In this document: piece after piece, positions 25,848 to 33,612 of the stretch
Layout of the letters: each line of letters opens with the position of its first letter
Numbering within the stretch: position 1 is the first letter of the stretch
Assembly (NCBI RefSeq): GCF_001425235.1
Contig: NZ_LMEA01000007.1
Span: 11,170-75,169, forward strand
Source of the DNA: Devosia sp. Root413D1
Lineage (GTDB): Bacteria > Pseudomonadota > Alphaproteobacteria > Rhizobiales > Devosiaceae
DNA: 64,000 nucleotides
Direction of reading: 5' to 3'
Position numbers and translations under genes: made by a program
The notes under the pieces: model-generated
What the model saw: only the letters and a program-made list of their open reading frames with translations
Told to the model about the DNA's origin: nothing
Databases searched by the model: none

Positions 25848-26351
25848 CTATTCCCCTGAAACGTACTTCCGGTTCACCCAGCCCTCATACCCGTCGGCAC
25901 GCACTTTCTGCCAGCCGTTGACGGCGTATGGCAGGAAAGCGATATCGCACTGGCGTCGATGCAGCACGGTGACTATGCGCGAGCTTGCAGACGGGAACGC
26001 TCGAAGATTCAATCCGTCGCCGGCGCCGACGCCTGTCACGCAGTAGAGGGCGGGCGACACCATGGAGATGAAGCTGCTCCTGACCCATCCGGCGTTGTGA
26101 CCGTCCTCCACCGGGCACCAAGAGTTTTTGCAGGAGCCAGTCACGACAATTCCGCACTCTCCATAGTGGAGCGTGGCGACGACCTTGCTGGCAGCACTAT
26201 TTCTGGCGCGGATGTTCAGGACGTCGGTCGTCCTTACGTTCACCACACAATGCTCTTCTCCCTGCACAACCTGGGCGTTGGCATGGTCGACCCCGCCGAT
26301 CGACATCAGGGCCGCAAGGCAAGCGACCATAAGAACTTTGATCTGGGTCAC
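25848..26351 (-). CDS. Secreted protein with two SH3-like domains
   Basis: A 167-aa protein with signal peptide (VLMVACLAALMSIGGVDHANA) and two bacterial SH3 repeats, LNIRARNSAASKVVATLHYGECG... and LNLRAFPSASSRIVTVLHRRQCD..., each ending in W-V. Such domains bind cell-wall peptides in the periplasm. The start is a GTG at 26351 with AGGAG eight bases upstream. Five cysteines suggest disulfides. Confidence 0.78.
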   Translation of the reverse strand: MTQIKVLMVACLAALMSIGGVDHANAQVVQGEEHCVVNVRTTDVLNIRARNSAASKVVATLHYGECGIVVTGSCKNSWCPVEDGHNAGWVRSSFISMVSPALYCVTGVGAGDGLNLRAFPSASSRIVTVLHRRQCDIAFLPYAVNGWQKVRADGYEGWVNRKYVSGE

Positions 26352-26429
26352 GATTCATCTCCTCTACTCGCTAACTAAGACCCCCACCATCTTCCAACTC
26401 ATAATGTATGAGGGTTTGCCCCTGAGCCG

Positions 26430-26570
26430 CTAAAGCAGTGAGGGCTGCATCGGCAGCCGAAGGGGATCACCGCCTTCCGGCTCCCCCTTGAGCACCGGCA
26501 GCCATTTCAGTGGCTTCTCCGCCACGACGGTTAGTGACCCGTCCGGCAACGGCCGCTGCGTGCTTTGGCC
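26430..26570 (-). pseudogene. Out-of-frame C-terminal part of the SRAP gene
   Basis: Reads QRPLPDGSLTVVAEKPLKWL and then a tail ending PMQPSLL before TAG. It matches the usual SRAP C-terminus but is one base out of frame with the upstream coding sequence. Confidence 0.6.
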
Positions 26571-27142
26571 TCGCTCCAGGGTGCGCGGAGCCAGACATCG
26601 AACTCCTCCTCGGTGGTGAGGACGACTGGCATGGCCTTTTCGTGGACCGGCCTCACGTCCGCGTTGGGGGCGGTGGTGAAGAAGGCGAAAACGTCGTGCT
26701 GCATCGCGCCTTCATCTTTCCGCCGGACACCATGCCATGGGGTCCACAGACCCGCGAAGAAGGCGACCGGCGCATCCTCGTTCAGCGCGAACCAAGCCCA
26801 ACCGGTCTTGCCATCCTCGAGCTTGGTAGGCTCAGAGAAGCGATTCCACGGCACTAGACACCGATGCTCGACGCCGAGGTAGCCTTTCCAGTCGTCGAAC
26901 CACGAGTGTCGGACGTTCGTCGTCCCCTTGTTGACCTTGTCGCCTGGTTCATCCTTGAGCGAGGGAAGTCCCCAGCGTGCCAGCTTCATCACGCGTCGGT
27001 CGTCGGCCATTGCGCAGATCGGGGCGAAGTAGTCGGGATAGACCCCATAGAGCGGCGGGACGTTACGGATGGCCTTCTCCCACTCGGCGCGAAGCCTCAC
27101 CATCGCTTCGTGGTTCGTGGTCACGCTGTAGAGATTGCACAT
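26531..27142 (-). CDS. SOS response-associated peptidase (SRAP/YedK-like), 3' end frameshifted
   Basis: SRAP-domain protein that caps abasic sites in single-stranded DNA with its N-terminal Cys. Catalytic residues are present: C2 (MCNLYS), N76, E104 (RFSEP) and H167 (VHEKAMPVVL). The start at 27142 exposes Cys2. After WSEAKA the frame ends in a short foreign tail (RSGRCRTGH). In the neighbouring frame the family's normal C-terminus continues (QRPLPDGSL ... LKWLPVLKGE) to a stop at 26430-26432. One deleted base near 26568 explains this. Fits the island's DNA-damage theme. Confidence 0.82.
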   Translation of the reverse strand: MCNLYSVTTNHEAMVRLRAEWEKAIRNVPPLYGVYPDYFAPICAMADDRRVMKLARWGLPSLKDEPGDKVNKGTTNVRHSWFDDWKGYLGVEHRCLVPWNRFSEPTKLEDGKTGWAWFALNEDAPVAFFAGLWTPWHGVRRKDEGAMQHDVFAFFTTAPNADVRPVHEKAMPVVLTTEEEFDVWLRAPWSEAKARSGRCRTGH

Positions 27143-27270
27143 TGGTCGCCCTCGCGGTCGCCGGCCCAGTATGCCGCATACGTTGCCGGTCACAATCCCT
27201 AGCGGCTTGCGTCTACGTTGGAACGCGATTGGAGCTTTTCGAATTCCGTAGCTTCGGCTCGCAAATGGAT

Positions 27271-27296
27271 CGGACCCCGGCTTTCACCGGGGTCCG
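27271..27296 (-). terminator. Hairpin downstream of the I78-like gene
   Basis: Strong inverted repeat GGACCCCGG / CCGGGGTCC with a short loop, about 90 bp after the I78-like stop on the minus strand. No U-tract follows, so it may be a processing or pause structure. Confidence 0.35.
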
Positions 27297-27388
27297 AGGA
27301 AACGTCCAAGGTGATGTGGGAACCACCCATGGGCACTCTAATAATGCCGATAGCAACAGCGGGTTCCAGACGCCGCTGCAAAGCTAGT

Positions 27389-27757
27389 TCACGCGGTCGA
27401 GATACCGGCAGGTCCGGATGGTCTGGCGGTCTGAGCCATAGTCAAAGATTGAACGGCGATCGTTCGGTCCATCCTGCCGTTCGGCCACCCGGCGAGGCAG
27501 CACCCGGGCGCGCTGAACATCGACATCGGCCCGGGCGCAATTACGCGAACCTCCCCCTTGGACCGCACGCGATTGTTGCCGATCCTAACATCGGAGGCGG
27601 ACTTGCCGTTGACCGGCTGTCCGATGAACTTCTTCACCTCGGACGCGCCGCAGTCGACAACCGGCAGCGAGTGAACGGGCGGGCGACTGGTGCTCGCGCA
27701 ACCACCCAGAACGAGGACGGCGACCAGACCGACGGAAGGAAGAAGGCGGTCCAACAC
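27389..27757 (-). CDS. I78-like protease-inhibitor lipoprotein, apparently frameshifted
   Basis: The N-terminus is a lipoprotein signal (LVAVLVLGGCAS), followed by CGASEVKKFIGQPVNG ... RVRSKGEVRVIAPG, which fits peptidase inhibitor family I78. From APG onward this frame is nonsense-like (PMSMFSAPGCC). The adjacent frame, ending at 27384, reads ADVDVQRARVLPRRVAERQD and then SIFDYGSDRQTIRTCRYLDR. That tail is closely related to the C-terminus of the SH3 protein at 35982-36542. So the gene is likely broken by a one-base slip near 27530. The start is a GTG. Confidence 0.5.
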   Translation of the reverse strand: MLDRLLPSVGLVAVLVLGGCASTSRPPVHSLPVVDCGASEVKKFIGQPVNGKSASDVRIGNNRVRSKGEVRVIAPGPMSMFSAPGCCLAGWPNGRMDRTIAVQSLTMAQTARPSGPAGISTA

Positions 27758-27831
27758 AACAACTCTCGGATAGGAAACGGGGCGCCGATCACGCGCATCC
27801 CAATCCGCCGGAATTAAGCCGATGAGCGGTG

Positions 27832-28074
27832 TCAGTGTCGTGGTGCTGCTTCATCTGACACCGACGCACCAGCCGAGTCGAAAACGAGCGTTTCGGTGCC
27901 GTCGCTCCACATGTGAACGGTGGCGCGGCCGCCAGTCTCACTGTGATGTCTTTCGGCAGCTTCGATGCCTGCCGCAACTGCCTCGGTCGGTGTGCTGTGG
28001 ACATCAAATCCAGGGCCGCTTTGGGTAACGACCCATAGTCCTCGGTATCTCAGCACTTCGATCCGAATGTCCAT
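27832..28074 (-). CDS. DUF2188-like small protein
   Basis: An 80-aa protein. RGLWVVTQSGPGFDVHSTPTEAVAAGIEAAERH followed by a short beta hairpin (ATVHMWSDGTE) resembles the DUF2188 stress-island family. AGGGAC precedes the ATG at 28074. Function unknown. Confidence 0.6.
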   Translation of the reverse strand: MDIRIEVLRYRGLWVVTQSGPGFDVHSTPTEAVAAGIEAAERHHSETGGRATVHMWSDGTETLVFDSAGASVSDEAAPRH

Positions 28075-28633
28075 GTCCCTACATTTGCAGCGTCACATCC
28101 ACTAGCCTTGCGATAGATCAAATGAAGCGTGCGGTGCAGGGGATCGCGAAGGTGTGCGTCGAGTGGTGCGGGGCGGCGGACCGCATTCAGATTCTGACGC
28201 TGGCTGTCACTTGATCTCGCCACCTGACACTTTGCGGCCTCGCGCGCAACGGTTCCCGAAAGCGGGCGCCTGGGGCCGAGTCGCCCGCTGCGATCGCTAT
28301 CGTCCTCAGGACCAGGGCCTTTTGCTGCGCGGCTAGGATGGCGGGCGGCACCGCTATCGGCATGAGTTGTGTTCATAGGCGCGCGGAGGGCGTAAGGTCC
28401 CCCGTCCTGACACTCCAACTGGCCCGGCTTCCCTTGCGGAGGTTGGGCCTTTTATCGTTTCCGCCGATGATTGTTGCTTCAGCGGCTCGGGCCTCCGGGG
28501 AACCGACGCTCGACTTCGGGGTTCGACTACTGATCGTCGCCTGGTTAGCGACGTTCACTCCAGTCTTCTTGTGAATCGCGCCCCCGTCGCCCGCCCCTTT
28601 CGACGGGGGCCCCTTGCGGGGGAGGGTGGGCCG
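28075..28633. other. Non-coding stretch
   Basis: About 560 bp between the DUF2188-like and DUF6894 genes. Short open frames on both strands lack ribosome sites and family features. Just before 28634 there is a G/C-rich inverted pair (CGACGGGGGCC / GGGGGAGG region) including the ribosome site. No gene can be supported. Confidence 0.3.
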
Positions 28634-28879
28634 ATGCCTCAATACTTCTTCGACCTGTATGATGGGTCCCATCTCGCGGTTGATAATCAGGGCAAGGCAC
28701 TGCGGGATGAGGCTGCTGCACGCAGGGAAGCTGCAGCCATCCTTTCCGAGGTTACGCGAGACACCTTGGCGAGCAACAGCCAGAGTCGCGACTTCCGCGT
28801 AGTGGTGCGACTCGCCCAAGGACACCCGCTATGGGAAACCCACCTGCAGTGGGAGACGCACCGCTTTCAGCGGTCGTAA
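28634..28879 (+). CDS. DUF6894-family protein
   Basis: An 81-aa protein. MPQYFFDLYDGSHLAVDNQGKALRDEAAARREAAAIL followed by DFRVVVRLAQGHPLWE is the typical DUF6894 pattern common in rhizobia. GGAGGG precedes the ATG. A second member lies at 37438-37698. Confidence 0.7.
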   Translation: MPQYFFDLYDGSHLAVDNQGKALRDEAAARREAAAILSEVTRDTLASNSQSRDFRVVVRLAQGHPLWETHLQWETHRFQRS

Positions 28880-28993
28880 CGCGGCGAGGGGCCGGGCGCG
28901 GCCCGAACACGCAACAAATGGTCGAGCGGGGAGCGCTTAATGACCCAACCGGGCACCTTCAACCGACGAACCACTTCGCGGCCGATGAGAGCT

Positions 28994-29140
28994 TTATGCG
29001 GCTCTTCTGTCGAAGTGAAAGCCGCCCAACGCCACGATTGGCCGTGCGGGTGGTCCGGCAGGCCAATCGTTGGTCACGATCAGCACCGGCACATAGCCCG
29101 CTGCGGAGCCGTCGTCGGTCACATAGACGGTGAAGGCCAA
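28994..29140 (-). CDS. Possible small ORF (TTG start), 48 aa
   Basis: Minus-strand frame reading LAFTVYVTDDGSAAGYVPVL, then an NDWPAGPP stretch and GGFHFDRRAA. It has protein-like composition and GGAGC 11 bases before a TTG. It directly follows the stop of the 29145-29471 gene in another frame. It could be a genuine small gene or the remnant of a longer one. Confidence 0.3.
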   Translation of the reverse strand: MAFTVYVTDDGSAAGYVPVLIVTNDWPAGPPARPIVALGGFHFDRRAA

Positions 29141-29144
29141 AGGG

Positions 29145-29471
29145 TCAGCGCAGCTCCGCGGAGATCTGTTCGATCAGGCGGTCAAAGCCGCGTGCCGCGT
29201 CCTCAATCGCTCCCTCCAGCGGCTCTTCGGCAGTGACTGTGGAGAACAGTTGCTGGGCTTCCTGCACTTCGGCGAGCAAGTCTCCCAAGCCGGCGCCGGT
29301 CCGAACACCATCCTCGATGGACGACTTGGCTCCGTCGCGGCTGGTCCTGTAGAAGGCGAGCCCGGCATGCCACTTCATGGTGTCCCTGGTGAAGGGACGC
29401 GCGACCTCCCTGAGCCGTTTACGCTCAATCGCAGAGTGCGGGGAACTACGAGGGGGAGAAGTTTCAGTCAT
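29145..29471 (-). CDS. Hypothetical protein (108 aa)
   Basis: A soluble helical protein (MTETSPPRSS... ending LEGAIEDAARGFDRLIEQISAELR). The Met at 29471 is preferred. The pattern of a Ser-rich N-terminus and a two-helix C-terminus resembles other small unknowns in this island (33613-33972). Function unknown. Confidence 0.5.
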   Translation of the reverse strand: MTETSPPRSSPHSAIERKRLREVARPFTRDTMKWHAGLAFYRTSRDGAKSSIEDGVRTGAGLGDLLAEVQEAQQLFSTVTAEEPLEGAIEDAARGFDRLIEQISAELR

Positions 29472-29584
29472 TTCAGAGTTGTAGCGAAGGTTCATGCGCC
29501 GTAGCAAGTCGCTAACGCGCGTTGCAGCTTTTTGATCGAACCAAAGTCAGACATCCGGGTTTGGTGACAAGCAGGAGACAACGC

Positions 29585-29890
29585 ATGAATTGGTCATCTG
29601 AGCTTGCCATCGTTTGGCTACCGCGCAACCGCCAGGCCTACCCCGAAGACTTCGCGACGGAGGCGGCTCCTGGCCACAGCGACTTTTACTACTCCGCGCT
29701 AGACGGTTTCGAAGCTGTATACCGGCAGTTAGATCATCGCCCTGATGAAGAGCCTTGGGCCTTCAGCGTCGCCGAGGCACGCGTCCTGCCTCCGAGCGAG
29801 ATAGCCAGCCTGCGGGCCGAGTGGCAAACCCAATTTGATGAGGCGTTGGGAGGTGGCGGCGAAGCTAGTTCAGCCAGCGCGCCTCGTTGA
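29585..29890 (+). CDS. Hypothetical protein (101 aa)
   Basis: An acidic small protein (MNWSSELAIVWLPRNRQAYPEDF...) with GGAG before the ATG. No family recognised. Divergent from the gene at 29145-29471. Confidence 0.5.
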   Translation: MNWSSELAIVWLPRNRQAYPEDFATEAAPGHSDFYYSALDGFEAVYRQLDHRPDEEPWAFSVAEARVLPPSEIASLRAEWQTQFDEALGGGGEASSASAPR

Positions 29891-29993
29891 TCGCCGACGG
29901 CGCCGGCTCCGTAAGGTCCGGGCATACCGCCGGTCGCAGGAAGCGGGCAAACGCTGACGGAGATGCAGATATTCTGAGAGATGCGGGTGGGAG

Positions 29994-30209
29994 GTGACGC
30001 CCCACGAATGGGACAGGCAGCGAGGCCTCACCTCCCCACTGCACCGCCAACCGCTAAATTGTTGGTGCGGGATCGTCCTGTTGCGGCGGACAAAGAGCGG
30101 CTGGCGCGTCCATCCCCTGGAGATGCGCCGGCCGCTTTACCATCGGCATTTCCCCGAGACCGCGATGATAGAGCGGCGCGCGGAGCTAAGGGCGCGCGCA
30201 TCTATTTGA
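29994..30209 (+). CDS. Possible small protein (71 aa)
   Basis: GTG-initiated frame MTPHEWDRQRGLTSPLHRQP... followed by an aromatic/basic stretch (WCGIVLLRRTKSGWRVHPLEMRRPLYHRHFPE). Composition is protein-like, but the ribosome site is close and weak. It overlaps, on the opposite strand, the end of the frameshifted gene at 30202-30496 by only a few bases. Confidence 0.3.
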   Translation: MTPHEWDRQRGLTSPLHRQPLNCWCGIVLLRRTKSGWRVHPLEMRRPLYHRHFPETAMIERRAELRARASI

Positions 30210-30496
30210 TGTGCTCCTCGAGAAAGTGAGCGTGGCACATGGCGATGATGTCAGCGCTGCCCGGGAAGAGCTTGGCGGTGTGAGCGGTGGCGCTCGAGGC
30301 TGCAGCTCCTAATGCGTGGGGCCCTAGACGATCCAGAACGACGCCAGTGAGCGTCCTGAGGTAGTCCTGCTTGGTATAGAGCGACTTGGGAGCCAGCGGG
30401 ATGCCGGTTGGCGAGCGTTTCCAGAGCCGCTGTCAGGTCGATCAGCGCATTTCGGTCGACCCGATCGAACTCTGACTCCTCAGCTTCTATATTCAT
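30202..30496 (-). pseudogene. Frameshifted small gene
   Basis: The start MNIEAEESEFDRVDRNALIDLTAALETLAN is protein-like. The frame then degenerates, while the neighbouring frame reads IPLAPKSLYTKQDYLRTLTG, VVLDRLGPHALGAAASS and ADIIAMCHAHFLEEHIK to a TAG at 30202-30204. A one-base slip near 30405 joins the two into a ~95-residue protein of unknown function. Confidence 0.5.
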
Positions 30497-30644
30497 GCCA
30501 ATACGGGTTGGTGGCGGGCGTCTCGAACCGCGAACGGAGGCCTGCCAGCCCCGTCGCAGTGTGGACGCAGATCAGGCGCCCCTGCTCTAAAGACCCGAAC
30601 CTCAACAGGTTGTTCGCCTGGTGATACCTCTCTGTGGCGCCTGG

Positions 30645-30674
30645 CCCGGCATCCTTCGATGTCGGGTCTTTTTT
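30645..30674 (+). terminator. Rho-independent terminator without an obvious upstream gene
   Basis: CCCGGCATC-CTTC-GATGTCGGG followed by TCTTTTTT on the plus strand. No plus-strand coding gene precedes it within several hundred bases, so it may end a small RNA or a lost gene. Confidence 0.6.
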
Positions 30675-30745
30675 AGCGTTTGGTTCGGAACCGGATTTTT
30701 CAACGCAAGTTGTCGGACCCGAGGGCAAAAGAGGAGAAAAACACG

Positions 30746-31183
30746 ATGAAAGCCATTGCCACTCTGATGATCGCAGCAGCCTTGGCGGGCACACCGTTTG
30801 TCGCCGTTGCCCAGGATGCCAATGCGACGACGACTGCGACCACCTCGTCGGACGCCACGGCGGGCGGGAATATGAACTACGGGTCGCTCATCTCGAGCCT
30901 CAACGCGGGGAAGATGACCGATCTCGGCACCTACACCGCAACATCGAAGGTGAGCTGCGTGAAGGTGTCGACCCTGAAGGGTGACGCGTCCGCCGACGCC
31001 ACAGCTCTAGATAACGCCTTGACCAAGAACTCTGCTCAGGTCGCCAGCCTCAAGACCTCTATCGAGGGCAATGCGGATCTCAAGACCAAGCTCGAGACCA
31101 GCAGCTGTCCGATCGATAAGATCGTCGCCGTCACGACTGAGACGGATGGTTCGTTCACGGTCTACGTAGACGATCGCATGTAA
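30746..31183 (+). CDS. Secreted hypothetical protein
   Basis: A 145-aa protein with a clean signal peptide (IATLMIAAALAGTPFVAVAQ), a Thr/Ala-rich linker and a C-terminal globular region with two cysteines (SCVKVS, SSCPID), probably disulfide-bonded in the periplasm. GAGGAG lies upstream of the ATG and a strong terminator follows. No family recognised. Confidence 0.72.
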   Translation: MKAIATLMIAAALAGTPFVAVAQDANATTTATTSSDATAGGNMNYGSLISSLNAGKMTDLGTYTATSKVSCVKVSTLKGDASADATALDNALTKNSAQVASLKTSIEGNADLKTKLETSSCPIDKIVAVTTETDGSFTVYVDDRM

Positions 31184-31204
31184 GCGAACATCCCTGCGAG
31201 TGCG

Positions 31205-31237
31205 GCCCCGGCTTCCTTCGGGAGGCCGGGGCTTTTT
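31205..31237 (+). terminator. Rho-independent terminator of the secreted protein gene
   Basis: GCCCCGGC / GCCGGGGC stem with a short loop followed by five T, 21 bp after the stop at 31183. Confidence 0.75.
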
Positions 31238-31270
31238 GCATTTCGGGAATCTGTTTAGGCGTGCGGCCAC

Positions 31271-31465
31271 GCAGGACTACGACCTTCCACAAATCGCGAT
31301 CGACGAGCTCATTCGCCTGGCCAAAGAGGTCGGCACGCCGATCTAGGATCGGCCCGAATACCAGATCCTGTGGGACGAGCGCCTGATCATGGGCGGCTAC
31401 AAGGAGCGGGTGCACATCACCCAGCGCAGCAAGAGCTGGCTGCAAAGACGCGGCTTCGTCAAGTG
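31271..31465 (+). pseudogene. Degenerate copy of the 68-aa small gene at 32787
   Basis: Reads TQDYDLPQIAIDELIRLAKE and then VGTPI-stop-DRPEYQILWDERLIMGG, followed by VHITQRSKSWLQRRGFVK. Compared with the intact copy at 32787-32993 the start is ACG instead of ATG and GAG is changed to TAG. About 35 bp of upstream sequence, including the end of a terminator, is also duplicated. Confidence 0.75.
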
Positions 31466-31475
31466 AGGGTGACTG

Positions 31476-32396
31476 TTAAAGTGCCGGTGGGGTGTATTCG
31501 GGATAGCTGCATGGATTCGCTGTCGAATCTCTCTCCTTTAGCCATGTGGCCTGAAAAAGCTCGGTATTGTTTGCTGCGAAGAAGCGACGAACGGTAACCG
31601 GAATGAAGCCGGCCGCCACCATTTCACTGTTTCTCCCGCTAAATTGTGTTCGGTTCAGAGCCGACCGACTTTCCCAACACTCGGGTACCGGCGACTCCGG
31701 GATCCAGCCAGCGCGAAACTCGTTGTCGCCGGCGCCGAACCAAGAACGGCGACCCTCAACAACGTAGGGCACGAAGTCCTCCTTCATCTTTTCGAAGCAA
31801 TCCGAGTAGGCATCTCTGTCTAGCCACTTCTCCGAGCATTGCTGATCCGGTCGCTGCAAGAGGAATAGCCCTACTGCGGCTACGACAAGCGCGATAGCGG
31901 CGGAATACCAATACCGCCGGTCGATCTTTTTGGGCCGCCGTGGGGCGGGCGCGCTGGCATCGGTGGAGTTTTGCCCCCCTTTGGCAGGAACGTTAGGGGT
32001 GCGGATAAGCCTATCGATTGAACTGAGGATAAGTCTGAATCCCGGGTCGTCTGCCCTGCCATTCCAACCACGGAGACTGGCCGCCTGGATCTGATCGAAA
32101 GGGATCGGGAGTTCTTCGTGGAGCAAATCATCTGTGATCACCCCTACGGCAATCTGCCTTCGAAGTGCGTCCTGAGCCTCAGACTGGACCCAGACCGATT
32201 TGACCGAAGCTCGGGACCAAAGGATAACCACTGCCTTCGCAGCCTTCAACTCAGCCTTGATCTTCGCGCCGAACTGCTCAGCAACGTAAAGATGCTCGTC
32301 CCACCAGACATCATACCCAGCGTCTTTGAGCCGTTGCGCGACCTTCTCAGCAACGGCGCGCTCGTCAGACTTGTACGAGATGAAAATATCGGCCAT
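31476..32396 (-). CDS. TIR-domain protein with transmembrane segment
   Basis: A 306-aa protein. An N-terminal TIR domain (MADIFISYKSDERAVAEKVAQ..., VWWDEHLYVAEQFG, VVILWSRASVKSVWVQSEA) includes the candidate NADase Glu, E73. A Pro/Ala linker, one TM helix (about 162-180) and a Cys-containing outer domain (residues ~185-306) follow. The ATG at 32396 has a GGGGGG ribosome site. Bacterial TIR proteins cleave NAD in defence or act as effectors; here membrane anchoring suggests sensing. It sits between copies of a duplicated small gene, so it was probably inserted there. Confidence 0.82.
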   Translation of the reverse strand: MADIFISYKSDERAVAEKVAQRLKDAGYDVWWDEHLYVAEQFGAKIKAELKAAKAVVILWSRASVKSVWVQSEAQDALRRQIAVGVITDDLLHEELPIPFDQIQAASLRGWNGRADDPGFRLILSSIDRLIRTPNVPAKGGQNSTDASAPAPRRPKKIDRRYWYSAAIALVVAAVGLFLLQRPDQQCSEKWLDRDAYSDCFEKMKEDFVPYVVEGRRSWFGAGDNEFRAGWIPESPVPECWESRSALNRTQFSGRNSEMVAAGFIPVTVRRFFAANNTELFQATWLKERDSTANPCSYPEYTPPAL

Positions 32397-32572
32397 GACG
32401 CCCCCCAAACACTAAACTCAATAGCAAGAGACCAAATAACGATTGCGGCGGCAATAGACTTGTCGCAGCGCCGGGCCACTGTGTGCCCTCATGTCAAGGC
32501 TGCGCGGAACGCTCGTCTACGCGACTCTGTAAAACGCCACGATCTACCCAATCGAAAGGGTCGACCTGAATT

Positions 32573-32606
32573 CTCGTTTGGGACGAGCGGCTGATCATGG
32601 GCGGCC
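32573..32606 (+). pseudogene. Third, very short relic of the duplicated small gene
   Basis: About 30 bp encoding WDERLIMGG, nearly identical to the matching part of the copies at 31271 and 32787, in otherwise unrelated sequence. Confidence 0.5.
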
Positions 32607-32723
32607 CGTCCGCCGGTCCGTCAACGCTCAGCCAGCTGTCAGGCGGGAGGCATTACGTGGGTGAGCGAGGTGGCCCTCGCTCGGGCAGGCGCCGAGGCCG
32701 CAGTTGCGGCGCCTGCCCCACAT

Positions 32724-32756
32724 GCCTCAGATGAACCCTGAGGCCGGGGCTTTTTG
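32724..32756 (+). terminator. Terminator-like hairpin
   Basis: GCCTCAG-ATGAACC-CTGAGGC followed by CGGGGCTTTTT. The distal half is shared with the terminator at 31205-31237, showing that this end was duplicated together with the small gene. Confidence 0.5.
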
Positions 32757-32786
32757 CATTTCGGGAATCTGTTTAGGCGTGAGGCC

Positions 32787-32993
32787 ATGCAGGACTATGA
32801 CCTCCCTCAGATCGCGATCGACGAACTCATCCGCCTCGCCAAAGAAATAGGCAGCCCGATTGAGGATCGGCCTGAGTTTCAGATCTTGTGGGATGAGCGG
32901 TTAGTGATGGGTGGGGACAAAAAGCGCTGCCACATCACGCAACGTGGCAAAAGCTGGTTGCAGCGCCGTGGCCTTATTCCCACAGGGAAGTGA
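32787..32993 (+). CDS. Small hypothetical protein (68 aa), intact copy
   Basis: Reads MQDYDLPQIAIDELIRLAKE..., then FQILWDERLVMGGDKK and KSWLQRRGLI. GTGAGG precedes the ATG. Two broken copies lie upstream (31271 and 32573), so this is the sole intact member. Basic C-terminus; function unknown. Confidence 0.55.
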   Translation: MQDYDLPQIAIDELIRLAKEIGSPIEDRPEFQILWDERLVMGGDKKRCHITQRGKSWLQRRGLIPTGK

Positions 32994-33238
32994 AGGGAGC
33001 GCAGGTGGCGAAGTGCCGGCGGCTCCGTGCGGCGGACCCACCGGCACCCTGAGCGTCATCGACCAAGGCTAGGCGTAGCGGTTTGCCCGATGGCACCCAT
33101 TCCAAGCGACCCGACGGTCATCCTGCATTCAGCGATGCCCGTCGGCTCTGGTGCATTCCGGACCAAGGGAGGCCGGAAGCATTCGGGACCATGCCCGATA
33201 CTCGTTCCCGCGCGTGTTCTGGGTGGCTCTTCAGCCGA

Positions 33239-33496
33239 TCAGCAGAAAGATGCGCTGGCCGGCACCTGGCCCTCCGCGCACTTGTAGTCGTTATTGATGG
33301 TGCCGTTCTCGCCGGCTCGGTCCGACATGATATGGCCCATCTCGGACGCACCCGGAGCGGTATCCGATGTCTGCGCAACGTCATGGATGTAAGCGGCGCG
33401 ATCCTTGCCAAACCCGCCCGGATCAGAGGGCTTTGCGGCAAGCGCCGGGACGACAGACACAGAAAGTGCCAAGAGAGCGATTATTGAAAGTCGCAT
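33239..33496 (-). CDS. Small secreted protein (85 aa)
   Basis: Signal peptide MRLSIIALLALSVSVVPALAA followed by a 64-residue mature region with Cys near positions 73 and 85. GAGGAG precedes the ATG. No family recognised. Confidence 0.6.
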   Translation of the reverse strand: MRLSIIALLALSVSVVPALAAKPSDPGGFGKDRAAYIHDVAQTSDTAPGASEMGHIMSDRAGENGTINNDYKCAEGQVPASASFC

Positions 33497-33612
33497 TTTT
33501 TTCTCCTCACTCGCAAGAAACGCGAGCCCCCACCCGATACGCCTCTAGCACTGCAGTTCCCCTGACATGGTATCTCAGCGTCGTGTCAGATACCGGGGTT
33601 CGGCCTGGCCCC

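Noticed and set aside
27221-27235. Near-match to a LexA box (GAAC-N7-GAGC) upstream of the SRAP gene
   Set aside because: One mismatch in a conserved half-site; such near matches are expected by chance. The perfect box at 20056 is kept.
28338-28574. 78-codon plus-strand frame with a hydrophobic end
   Set aside because: Start lacks a ribosome site and the first half is Arg-rich noise; not enough support.
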